A stretch of DNA of 20,210 bases from Apostichopus parvimensis (taxonomy: Eukaryota > Echinodermata > Holothuroidea > Aspidochirotida > Stichopodidae): NCBI GenBank assembly GCA_000934455.1, contig KN883978.1, positions 1-20,210 on the forward strand. Reading direction: 5' to 3'. The notes under the pieces were generated by a model, which saw only the letters and a program-made list of their open reading frames with translations, did not search any database and was not told the DNA's origin. The translations under genes and the position numbers were made by a program. Positions 9,187 to 17,711 of this stretch are shown here, piece after piece; the stretch's first letter is position 1; each line of letters begins with the position of its first letter.

Positions 9187-10672
9187 ACCCTCCACTCTGT
9201 ATAGCAGAAAGACGTGTATTCCTTACCTTTAATTACCAATCTCCTTTGGTTTAAGTTCGGACAAGATTTTAAAACGGGGATATTGACCATATATTCAAGT
9301 ACAATGATCACCAAAGATAAAATAAAAAGAGTGTAGTCTAGGAGATTTTCATAGCAAAAATAAACATTGCAGTGAAGTATAAATACATTACTACGGTAAA
9401 CATCATAATCCGCAATGATATGTATATTGTTTTATCAGTTGACATTGATAGTTCATTTAACTTTAATATTGCATCGATGAAAGAAGAAATAAAGCACTTC
9501 ATACTCACCATCCATCGACCAGATTGAAAGTTGAGTTCTAACAAGTTGTAGTTGATCAACCATGTGACTAGAATTGAGATGAACGATATACAAAATAACA
9601 TTTAAGAAAAATACAGTTCCCAGAAACCTCATTCATCTGAAAATGAAAAGTTGTATATAGTTCGCTATGTACTTAATTTATACATAAGAATGTGGAATTT
9701 GATGCATTGAAATATTATTATAAAGATGCAAAATGCTATACAAGAATCAGTTACCAATAATTTTACACATCAATTACCTTTATATGTACGAAATTTCTTT
9801 TTAATATTGTTATTGTATATTATGCGGGGCCGCGCCAATTATATATAAGCAATGTGTTTTATATAATCGTAATCTCTCATACCTTACAAGATCTGTTATT
9901 GAATATTTACTGTGGAGGTAATCTCATTAGTGTTAACATTTGTCTACAATGGAAATGATTCTGCAGTTACATTGTTGCACTATTGAAATGCTAAAATAAA
10001 TTAACATGAAGCTTAAAAGATATTCGATGAGATCATGTGAAAATGGAGTGAAATTAATAAAACAGAACACAATCATTGTATTTAAAGAAGCGAGAGTTGG
10101 AGGGCCCTCTTCTTCTGTTCTTTATTGATCTCAATCGATATATCTTTACTATCTTCTTGTATTAGCTTTATTTAAAATACTGAGGGCCATTAGTTCCAAA
10201 CCCATCCAAATTGATAGCTTTATGTTCAAAGTGACGTAGGCATATCGTAAACGAAATCGACATGTTGAAAATATAATCGACTATTTCTAAACTTAAATCA
10301 TTGTACTGATTATTGTTTTTCCTACGTTTTCGTAACACGCATTACAAGGAACTGGTGTCATTAAAGAAACCAGACTTGAGGTTTCTTATAATGTCTATAT
10401 TTTAAAGATCGAGTTGTTACTTTGCATTCACTCATTTTTGTTATATCGACCATAACTGAACCCCTTACCCCCCTGTCTCTCTCTTCAAAAGTAGAAGACT
10501 TGGTATAAATAAACAATGCATGTTTCGATTCCTGACATTTAAATACATGATAACATTCCACATCAAAGATAGGCAACGTGAGTCAGATGGTAAAATGTCG
10601 AATTTGATGAGAAAGTTGAGGGATTGATATCGGGAATAAATAGTGTGAAATACGCTGCTAAACCCATGCACA

Positions 10673-10682
10673 ATGACGTCAT
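10673..10682. promoter_or_regulatory. CRE-like bZIP palindrome ATGACGTCAT (3 of 3)
   Basis: This is the third exact copy of the 10-bp palindrome. The context CAATGACGTCATTAC shares only the core with the other two sites, so it is not part of a longer shared repeat. Confidence 0.2.
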
Positions 10683-11333
10683 TACTATGTGGTGACACCA
10701 TGGCATGCGAAATATCTATCGGTTGTTCCATTTCAATATATGTATATATTTTGTTGTTTCTTACAAAACCATGAAGCCTTTCTACGAGTAGTAAGTCAAA
10801 CTTGCTTAAAAATACATAATTAACCAAAGTTGATTTCTGGTTTAACAGAGAATTGGAAGGATATAAGGCAGCAATGAACTACGAATATGAATAGTAATTG
10901 CGTACTTCCCCCTCCCCATCCCCTTCATATGCCCTTCATATCAGACAAAGCATTTGCATTTGTCGTAGAAAATGAAAACTATCGTTAAATTTCAGTATTC
11001 CCTGTTGGCCTGGAAGTCACCTTCTCGACAAATGCATTGTACCCCCACATGACATGATTATCTGCTTGTATCGTAAACAATGTACATGCCGACAACATTC
11101 CAATTAGTCTTCTCACCTGCACCAAAATACTTGTTCCTAAGAAGTCTGTATTGATATATATTTGTACATCAGACAATCCCCAACCTTCCCCCTCCATTGC
11201 TAGCACCTCCAAATCATTAAACTTCGGTCAATACATTGTTTGTAATGCTTACATCCATAGCGCCCATTACTTTATCATAATTCAGAATCGACTCCTCTCT
11301 TCAAACCCATTTAACGTTATCCATATGAGTATA

Positions 11334-13112
11334 TTTTATATTATTTTGGTGTGCTGCCCTCTTCCAGATCTCCGAGATAAATCCTGACAGTTAGACTATC
11401 GGGTACTTTCTGAAGAAAAAAACTTCTACGCCTTTATGCAGTAATCAAAGACTATGTAATGAACCGCAAACTGCCAAAATAAAACAAAATTATTTTATTT
11501 GGCGAACATTACTCCTTACGAAGAATAACACAAAAGAAAAACGTCAGTTGTACTCGATCTGTACAACTATTCCGGTAATCTTAATAAAGTTGCGGCTATT
11601 CGAAAATCCCAAACGGATTCTCGTTTAACCGCGTTACACGAAAATACCTGTTAAACTCAGCCAATTTTATAGTAGCAGGGGTGCGTACAATCTCGCTAAC
11701 AATGATAACGGCTGGGTATAACGATGGCTCACAAAGTAAACAACATCAACAAGTACCTACGCGCACTGATACGACACTTCAGGAGTAATCAAATTTGCAA
11801 CAACATTGGTAAGACTTACGCGATCTTACCATGGTATTTTATGTTTGTATTCCCCTAGTTATAAAATTTACAGCAAATTGAATTCGAGTCGAGATCTACT
11901 TGCATATCTGGGCTTGTTTTAAACTAGTTATGGATTTATAATATATGACAAATTTCTGAATTGCAGCTTGATATTGGTCGAACCCGGGGATTTGAGCCCT
12001 TGCCGACTCCAGGGTTCAACGTGGACTTCCAAATTAACTGTAAGCTTAAATATACTACGAATCAAATAGGACTATAGGAACACACTTATAATCTTCATTT
12101 CACAATTTAAAGCGTGCATGTAGCATATGTTCTATATTTGTATTGTTTGGACCACGTAATTTTGTTTCATCTGGGTGAGATTTGGATATAAACATATTTA
12201 TAGTTTGTGTTGTCGTATTCATTATATAAGGTAAGTTGCTGCTTTGCCGATAGAACTATGTGTTACATTGTACGGCAATGTGAGAGACAACTGTAAGGCA
12301 ATTGATGGTGTTTTTGTTTCATGCATATATCAGAATACCATCGTAGGATTATTTCAATTTTATTATCTAATTGTTTTGTGATAGAAACCTACAACAGAAT
12401 GATTAGTACGTTAAAAGGAAACTATCAAGCTTTGATGAGAACAAACAATGGTGGAAGACATGATTGGTCAATGTGTAAGGAAAAAAATAAAGAAAGTTTA
12501 ACATTGAATGTAACTGAAATTTTTAGTTTATCAGTAGACTGTCGATTTTGTTAGAAAGAAAAGTCATTAGTAACAAGAGTGATATACAGATTTTACAATA
12601 ATATAATACATTGGGTGACTAGAAGCCTTGTTAGTGAAAATATGTACTTTTTGTGTGAAATTGAAATGACTTTGTAATAAATGTCATCTATTGTATCTAA
12701 GTTGTCTTCATTAGTAACCACTGTCAATGAGTTGCATCAGAAAACAAGTAAGTGAAAATATATTTTTATTAAAGAAAAGAAAATCAACTAAATATAAAGA
12801 AGAATATGTGAACCTGTCAGATGCTCTGCTGAGAGACGTTTCAACAGAAGGTACGTGCAGAGGAGGTGCCTTTTGTGAAACGTGCGAACATTTTGTAGTA
12901 TTGTTAAAAACCGGTGGCACAAAAATTACGTTAGTACAATGATAACGTCAGGATGCGTGTAGTTGGAAAATACGGGCGATACATTTCTCATTGATACGCT
13001 ACCGTGTCCAATAAATGACTTTATTTTAGTATTAACTTTGTAAAATCTAACCCTACTGTTTCGAATAATGTATCTACCAATTGTAGGACGAGCATTGATT
13101 AGAGTTGCTGCT
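11334..13112 (+). repeat. Large direct repeat, copy A (~1.8 kb)
   Basis: Copy A matches copy B (13,907-14,372 and 17,899-19,352) in order and orientation, at roughly 80-85% identity by eye. Anchors include CTCTTCCAGATCTCCGAGAT (11,360) versus CTCTTCTCGATCTCCGAGAT (13,931), GTCCAGGGTTCAAC-like sequence (12,007 versus 18,067) and CAGGATGCGTGTAGTTGGAA (12,949 versus 19,201). Copy A lacks the 3.5-kb LINE-bearing insertion and keeps the uninterrupted site CGATCTTAC/CATGGT at 11,821-11,835. It also lacks about 140 bp and 90 bp present in copy B. No conserved long protein is evident. Confidence 0.9.
12727..12942 (+). other. Short ORF in copy A, doubtful
   Basis: This 71-codon ATG frame ends with a 27-residue stretch containing CETCEHFVVLLKTGG. 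The aligned part of copy B (about 19,108-19,190) keeps the frame with conservative changes (CETCEYFVVLFKTAD), but has a TGA in place of one Phe codon and is not alignable as an ORF further upstream. It may be the remnant of a coding exon in the duplicated unit or chance. I recognise no family. It is listed because two copies can be compared. Confidence 0.15.
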
Positions 13113-13250
13113 TAAAAAGGGTTATATCATATCTGTGATAATTTATTTATTTATTTATTATTTTCAATAAAAAGATATATACAGAGGGTTACTGGATAAG
13201 ATTCTTGTAATAAATATACTAAATAACCAGAAAGCCAGTGGGCTTATTGT
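13113..13250. other. Spacer with (TTTA)n microsatellite
   Basis: This lies between copy A and the inverted-end repeat. It contains about five TTTA units at 13,141-13,160. Nothing else is recognisable. Confidence 0.6.
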
Positions 13251-13339
13251 GATTCCTTGCCAATTGAGATTGTAATCCCAAATTGATCAGCAAGGTTCTT
13301 TCACTGACTGTGGACCTACCTGCTACATATGTTAACTTA

Positions 13340-13618
13340 CCCTAATAAGTGTGCATAATATCAAATTGAATATACATTATCATGTACCCACTATCTACCA
13401 ACACCTTCACACAAAGTATGATTCAATTCTGTAAATGTTTACATATGACCCTGTGAGGCTGTGACCTCATTAATATTCTCGAGATGAGCACCAAAATCAA
13501 TAGGGCTCTTCTACTCACTATGGTGCATTTATGTACCAAGTATGACTTCAATCCAACTTGTCGTTGTACAGTTACCGTGTTTACAAGCTACTATAGTGAA
13601 AATAAACTTAACCCCGCT
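13340..13618 (+). repeat. Monomer 1 of internal direct repeat (279-bp offset)
   Basis: It starts CCCTAATAAGTGTGCATAAT and shares GTGTACCCACTATCTACCAA-like sequence, AAGTATGACTTCA and a GTTACCGTGTTTACAAGC motif with monomer 2. It is the fuller of the two monomers. Confidence 0.75.
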
Positions 13619-13892
13619 CCCTAATAAATATGCATAATATCAACTTGAAAATATATCACCGTGTACCCACTATCTACCAACATATTAATACCAAGTATAA
13701 ATTTATTCTGATTGTTGGTTGTGCAATTATTAGCATTTAAACGAAGTATGACTTCATTACAACATGCCATTGTTAAGTTATCGTGTTTACGAGCCAAGGG
13801 CGTCACAAACACACAAATACATACACGCACATACACACACATACACACGCAATCACCATCGCATAGATTCCTTGAGCCTTCGGCAAGGAATC
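13619..13892 (+). repeat. Monomer 2 of internal direct repeat
   Basis: It starts CCCTAATAAATATGCATAAT, 279 bp after monomer 1. It lacks roughly 70 bp of the central part (the CCAAAATCAATAGGG segment), then rejoins at AAGTATGACTTCATTACAAC and GTTATCGTGTTTACGAGCC. It ends in a CA-rich tract and the terminal hairpin. Confidence 0.7.
13806..13852 (+). repeat. CA-rich microsatellite
   Basis: An imperfect (CA)n/(ACAC)n tract interrupted by T and G. It lies inside monomer 2 next to the terminal hairpin and creates several meaningless open frames on both strands. Confidence 0.8.
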
Positions 13893-13906
13893 AAAAATAC
13901 TAATAA

Positions 13907-14372
13907 GATATATTATTTTGGTGCCCTGCCCTCTTCTCGATCTCCGAGATAAGTCCTGAGAGTTCGACTATCGGATACTTTCTGGAAATATTTTCTACGT
14001 ATTTAAGCAGTAAAGAAAGACTATGTAATGAACCGCGAACTGCTATTTTTTTTTATTTTGTAAACATTACTCATACAAAGAATAAAACAAAACAAAGTCA
14101 GTTGTACTCCGAAAACCTTAATAAAGTTGTAGCTATTCGAAAATCCCAAACGATTCTCGTTTAACCGTGGTACACGAAACGACCTGTTAAACTCCAATTT
14201 TATGGAAGCTGGAGTGCGCGCCATCTCACTAACAAACCTTTCCACTGCTATAAGGGTGGCTCATAAAGTAACAACATCGACAAGTACATAAACGCACCGA
14301 TAAGACACTCTAAGTATCACTTCGGGAATTAACAAATGTGAAACAACATTGGGAACACTTAATCGATCTTAC
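13907..14372 (+). repeat. Large direct repeat, copy B, left part
   Basis: This aligns with copy A from TATTATTTTGGTG through CGATCTTAC, where homology stops abruptly at 14,372. The homology resumes at 17,899, so the intervening 3,526 bp are an insertion relative to copy A. Confidence 0.9.
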
Positions 14373-14719
14373 TTTACTTCCGCAATTAAAGCGACACTTT
14401 TCAAGTATGTTGGGGTCACTGCGCATGTCTGTTATTCTATACACAGCGCAGACACAGCATCGTGGAAGCCTTTATCGTGCATATGGTTATAAATGACTGT
14501 GTAATCCATGTCGGCTAAAGAGTGTCTTCGGCTTCTCAATAGTAAACAAGACCATTACATGACATTTTTATGTTTTATATATTATTACTTTCATACTGCC
14601 CAGGGTACGGAAAGAGGGAGGATTAGCTATTTCTTCATAAGTTTGCAATGTTAACAAGGCATTGTATATTGGATCATGTAGTTCCTAAGAGTAACACTCC
14701 CCGCTATTCTATTACTCAT
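14373..14719. other. 347-bp unique DNA between copy B left and LINE 3' tail
   Basis: This segment is absent from copy A. It lies directly downstream of the LINE's (TAAAC)3 tail, reading on the minus strand, and ends exactly at the filled/empty-site junction. It includes CACTGCGCATGTC, similar to an NRF-1 half-site, and some CpG. It could be a 3'-transduced flank carried with the LINE, or locus DNA lost from copy A. No gene is recognised, although one plus-strand frame stays open for about 40 codons at its left end. Confidence 0.5.
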
Positions 14720-14737
14720 AGTTTAGTTTAGTTTAGT
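14720..14737 (-). repeat. LINE 3' tail (TAAAC)3
   Basis: On the + strand this is three GTTTA units (14,721-14,735) plus GTA, so the retrotransposon ends in TAAAC repeats rather than poly-A. It marks the element's 3' boundary. Confidence 0.85.
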
Positions 14738-14815
14738 AGAAAAAAGGATCAGGAGGGACACTTAAGTCCCCATCAAGGACCCTATAGAGAAAGAAAAAAC
14801 TGAAGACACAAACAC
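14738..14815 (-). other. LINE 3' UTR with stem-loop
   Basis: This is the short 3' UTR between the ORF2 stop and the tail. On the minus strand GGGAC, loop TTAAGT, GTCCC (14,755-14,770) makes a perfect 5-bp stem close to the tail. In L2-group LINEs such as eel UnaL2, a 3' stem-loop plus short tandem repeats is the RT recognition site (established knowledge). That it works this way here is inference. Confidence 0.6.
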
Positions 14816-15343
14816 TCAGACCCGATTACAATTAAAGTGCTTGTCCAAAGCATTCTTAAACCCATTGACACTACTTGCAAGTACAACTTTCTCAGGCAAA
14901 CAGTTCCACTCATTCACAACCCTATTAGAAAAAAGATATGCCAAATATTAATCCTACTATGTGACTTTTGGAGTTTAAGACAATGACCTCTGGTACAACT
15001 ACTGTTAGTAAACATGAAAAAGTCGGTAAAGGATAAATTGCCGAAACCATACACAATCTTGAAAACCTGAATCAAGTCCCCACGTAACCTCCTAAGCTCC
15101 AGTGTGGTGAGATTCAACAGTTGTAACCGCCTATAACAAGGAACACTCTTTAAGGAACTAATCATCCTAGTAGCCCTCCTCTGGACCTTTTCAAGTACTT
15201 CCTTATCCTTAGCAAAATATGGGTTCCAAGCCTGCACAGCATACTCCAGATGAGGCCTAACCAACTGCTTATAAAGCCTAACTACGATGTCCTCTTTCAT
15301 AAAACTGAAGTTCCTCTTGATCATACCTAAAACCATATTACCT
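14816..15343 (-). pseudogene. LINE ORF2 C-terminal region
   Basis: This is the conserved C-terminal part of CR1/L2/Jockey-type proteins, downstream of the RT. Motifs are MVLGMIKRNFSF, VVRLYKQLVRPHLEYAVQAW, LEKVQRRATRMISSLKS, LNLTTLELRRLRGDLIQVFK and NSSCTRGHCLKL. A -1 break in the A6/T6 run at 14,929-14,934 shifts to VVNEWNCLPEKVV and SVNGFKNALDKHFNCNRV, ending at TGA (14,816-14,818). No RNase H domain is present, as expected for this group. Confidence 0.9.
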
Positions 15344-15682
15344 TATTAGCAGCTTCAAGACAATGTTTAGAAGGTTGCAGAGATGAGTCAATGTAGATAC
15401 ATAGGTCTCTTTCAACAGAGACCTCCTGTAACTCCACACCATTAAGATTGTATGTAAACTTTGGTAACTACTACCAATGTGCATTACCTTGCATTTATCA
15501 ATATTAAAAAGCATTTGCCACCCCTGAGACCAGGAAAAAACCTTATCCAAATCCGTTTGAAACTTCTCAGAATCGCTTTTGGAAGAGACCTCAGAATACA
15601 ATTTCGTGTCATCAGCAAACTTCTTAGCTGTACACAAAATATCTCCGTCGATGTCATTTATATAGGCAGCAAACAACAAGGA
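15338..15682 (-). pseudogene. LINE reverse transcriptase, motif C and thumb
   Basis: This reads LLFAAYINDI and then FADDTKLY, the catalytic YxDD-equivalent (FADD, residues 21-24 from the first ATG), followed by WQMLFNIDKCKVMHIGSS (53-71). A -1 break near 15,455-15,462 then moves the reading to YNLNGVELQEVSVERDL, SSLQPSKHCLEAANK, which runs to the next break near 15,343. The order and spacing match LINE RT motifs C, D and E. Confidence 0.92.
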
Positions 15683-16018
15683 CCCAAAACAGACCCTTGT
15701 GGAACCCCACTAGTAACGTCCTGCCAAGAAGAAGCACAGCCTTTAATTACCACCCTATGTTTCCTATTACCAAGCCAATTCTCGACCCAAGACAGTAAAT
15801 TCCCATTGACACCCATACTCTTCAGCCTAAGTAAAAGACGCTGGTGGGGAACCTTATCAAAGGTCTTCTGGAAATCCAGGAAAATAACATCTACAGACTT
15901 CTGCCTATTTAGTGAGCTAGTTACATCTTCCATAAACTCAAAGATATTAGTGAGACAAGACTTTTTTTGACAAAAGCCATGTTGAGACTCTCTGATCAAG
16001 ACTGACTGCTGAAGTGAC
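15658..16018 (-). pseudogene. LINE reverse transcriptase, motifs 2-B
   Basis: The frame reads QHGFCQKKSCLTNI (residues 6-19 from the ATG at 15,999), then SVDVIFLDFQKTFDKVPHQR with the catalytic Asp of motif A at residue 42, and SGVPQGSVLGP (97-107, motif B). The preceding frame joins it after a -1 break around 16,013-16,022. Downstream, the frame is lost in CCTTGTTGTTTG just after motif B. Residues match the CR1/L2/Jockey consensus well, including the HGFxxxxSC start. Confidence 0.92.
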
Positions 16019-16955
16019 AGACCATAGACTTTTTAACAATATACTCCATAACCTTACAAACAACACTAGTGAGACTAACGGGCCTATAATTACAGGGCTT
16101 AGACTTATCACCCTTCTTGAAAATTGGCGTAATATTAGCACATCTCCAGTCCTTAGGAACATAACCTTCATTCCTAAATTTACTAAAAACCAATGAGAGT
16201 GGAACGCAGAAATGTTGTGCAAAAGTCTTCAACAAATACGGATGGATTGCATCCTGTCCAGAAGCTTTAGAAACATTTAGACGAAGCAGCTCCTTTAAGA
16301 CAACCTCATCCGAAAATAAGACCGTATCCAGTTTAGGCCTATCACTGCCCCCCCCCCCCTGAAAATCTGGAATACTACTCATATCTTCCCTTGTAAATAC
16401 CGACACAAAATAGTTGTTCAAAAGATCTGCAAGATCCTGACTATCAGTAACTATATTATCAGCCTGCGGTGCCCTAAGAGAAACAATTGCATCTTTAACT
16501 TTCTGCTTTGACCTGACATAAGAAAAGAAGGCCTTTGGGTTATCCTTAATATTTAGGGCAATGTTATTTTCGAAATTCAATTTTGCATCAGAGACTAAGC
16601 ATTTTACCTTCAGCTGATGAATTTTAAACTTGGCCAAAGGAGATTCAGATTTAGTCCTCCTAAACAGCTTCCACATTCTACGTTTTTGCCTAATTGCACA
16701 TCTAACTTTCTTATTCATCCAGTGAGGCATACTGCTTTTACGGCGACGATTCTTCCACGGAACATGATTTTCCATAATGACTTTTAATTTATCAGCTAAA
16801 CAAATCCAAGACTGAGAAGCACTCATATCTCTAAACAAATTAATCCAATTTGTACCCTTTAGTAAAGTTTCAATTGCCTCTGTATCTGATCTCGAAATAT
16901 CAGGGACTTTTTCCTTGCTAACAGAATTTACGACTTTGCAAACAACATCAAAGCT
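15996..16955 (-). pseudogene. LINE linker and N-terminal reverse transcriptase region
   Basis: This 320-codon frame has no internal stop; its first ATG is at 16,838, but the frame is open upstream to the previous break. It begins SFDVVCKVVNSVSKEKV and continues with a basic linker (WKNRRRKS; IRQKRRMWKLFRRTK). The RT fingers motifs follow: KASGQDAIHPYLLK (191-204 from the ATG), DWRCANITPIFKKGDK (230-245) and NYRPVSLTSVVCKVMEYIV (250-268). A 12-C run at 16,348-16,359 codes for GGGG and, notably, does not break the frame. The frame ends at the -1 break near 16,018. Confidence 0.92.
16348..16359 (+). repeat. Poly-C tract (12 C) within LINE ORF2
   Basis: Twelve C on the + strand, read as GGGG by the minus-strand ORF2 in a variable linker before the RT fingers motifs. 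The length is a multiple of three and keeps the frame. Confidence 0.9.
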
Positions 16956-16956
16956 A

Positions 16957-17602
16957 GTATATCATGATCACTAGTTCCTAGTTTACCTAGAACTGTCAAA
17001 TCAACAGCATTGCTTGGGTCAGAACTCAAAACAAGATCCAGGATGTTATCCCCCCTAGTAGGGAAAGTAAAATGATGATGTAAAAAGCTATATTGGACAA
17101 TATCTAGAAAGTAACTCCCCTTCCTACTACTGGAACCATCTATCCAATTATGTCAGGAAAATTAAAGTCACCCATTATAACAACATCACCTTTAGCAGCC
17201 TTTCTAATTGAATCAAACAGCAAGACATCGTTATCATCGCTGCTGTTAGGAGAACGGTAAACAACACCAACAGTGATAAAATCACTGGACCTCTTAGAGT
17301 TGTCTGTGGACAACTCGCACCAGACATAATTTACAAAAGACCCTTGCAACTGAGATTTCTCAACACTTACAATGTCATCCCTAACATACAGTAAAACTCC
17401 CCCACCAATCCCATTATGAGTATCCCTTCTGTCCTGACGATACACAACATACCCCAGGTGAGAAACCTCAGCACTATCAATGTCCTCCCTTAACCAAGAT
17501 TCGGTGATACCAAACACATCAGGTTTCAGATCCTCAAGAAGCACAGTAAATTCAGCAATTTTTTACGAATACTTCTAGCATTGGAAAAGACAATCTTCAG
17601 CT
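16957..17602 (-). pseudogene. LINE APE-type endonuclease domain
   Basis: This is the endonuclease/exonuclease/phosphatase fold that makes the first-strand nick. It starts with LKIVFSNARSIRKK (frame 1). After a break in an A6 run it continues as a 135-codon frame (17,140-17,544) with ITESWL (catalytic Glu, residue 15), GGGVLLYVRDD (48-57), VVYRSPN (94-100) and GDFN (125-128, catalytic Asp/Asn). After the break at ~17,150 a third frame carries WIDGSSSRKGSYFLD, ILDLVLS and GTSDHD, with the catalytic SDH at 16,961-16,972. All expected catalytic motifs are present, so the domain is degraded only in frame, not in residues. Confidence 0.9.
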
Positions 17603-17711
17603 TATCCCTAACTATGACTAACACTTTCCTTGCTTTCAAAACGCCTATAATCGCCTCCACTAAGAACATAATCCTTATCCAAATTTATTCCTGCCCTCAT
17701 CGCCCCCCAAT

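Larger units (their letters stand above)
8153..11333. other. Long AT-rich stretch, no gene recognised
   Basis: More than 3 kb without a defensible gene. The longest open stretch is minus strand 10,465-10,827 (120 codons); 9,338-9,601 minus (87 codons) is hydrophobic. Neither resembles a family I know. Visible structures are two ATGACGTCAT palindromes (8,280 and 10,673), a 13-C tract at 9,174, a small GC-rich patch GCGGGGCCGCGCC near 9,824-9,836, and a 10-bp repeat CCCTTCATAT at 10,921 and 10,932. Confidence 0.55.
13251..13892. mobile_element. Repeat with 11-bp inverted ends (MITE- or SINE-like)
   Basis: The element is bounded by GATTCCTTGCC (13,251-13,261) and its perfect reverse complement GGCAAGGAATC (13,882-13,892). 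The right end also forms a hairpin, GATTCCTTG (13,866-13,874) with CAAGGAATC (13,884-13,892). Internally, two related monomers start at 13,340 and 13,619. The CCAAAATCAATAGGGCTCTT stretch near 13,490 resembles a dispersed repeat I recall from marine invertebrate genomes, but I cannot verify this. No transposase is encoded. A non-autonomous element lying between duplicated copies A and B is the best reading. Target duplications were not identified. Confidence 0.5.
14816..17602 (-). pseudogene. LINE ORF2 (endonuclease-reverse transcriptase), eight -1 frame breaks
   Basis: The polyprotein nicks target DNA with its endonuclease and copies its own RNA at the nick. It runs from the endonuclease start (LKIVFSNARSI, about 17,602) to a TGA at 14,816-14,818, about 930 codons. 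Eight breaks lie near 17,559-17,564; 17,148-17,152; 16,953-16,957; 16,013-16,022; 15,676-15,682; 15,455-15,462; 15,340-15,346; and 14,929-14,934. Reading frames on either side show that each break is a -1 shift. Each can be explained by one base missing from a T, A or similar run. I saw no in-frame stop replacing a sense codon. Either the copy is decayed by an unusual process, or some breaks are assembly errors and the ORF is intact in the organism. Confidence 0.9.

Noticed and set aside
9338-9601. 87-codon hydrophobic minus-strand frame
   Set aside because: It resembles membrane segments only because AT-rich DNA encodes Ile, Phe, Leu and Met. I saw no conserved motif or convincing splice boundaries.
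10465-10827. 120-codon minus-strand open frame, longest outside the LINE
   Set aside because: There is no family resemblance, no compositional sign of coding, and a frame of this length is not unexpected in 20 kb. An overlapping frame at 10,361-10,576 is equally featureless.
11974-12025. tRNA-like box motifs (GGTCGAACCCGGGG and AGGGTTCAACG) in copy A
   Set aside because: Neither strand gives paired T and acceptor arms around them, and the copy B equivalents have changed. I do not call a tRNA or a tRNA-derived SINE head.
13621-13952. Overlapping open frames on both strands around the CA-rich tract
   Set aside because: They arise from the CA microsatellite (Thr/His/Ile or Val/Cys/Met repeats) and have no coding character.
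15461-15970. 169-codon plus-strand open frame
   Set aside because: It is the antisense of the LINE reverse transcriptase, whose minus-strand frames carry the RT motifs. It shows no protein family features of its own.
15947-16222. 91-codon minus-strand open frame
   Set aside because: It overlaps the true RT frames in another phase and contains none of the conserved motifs.
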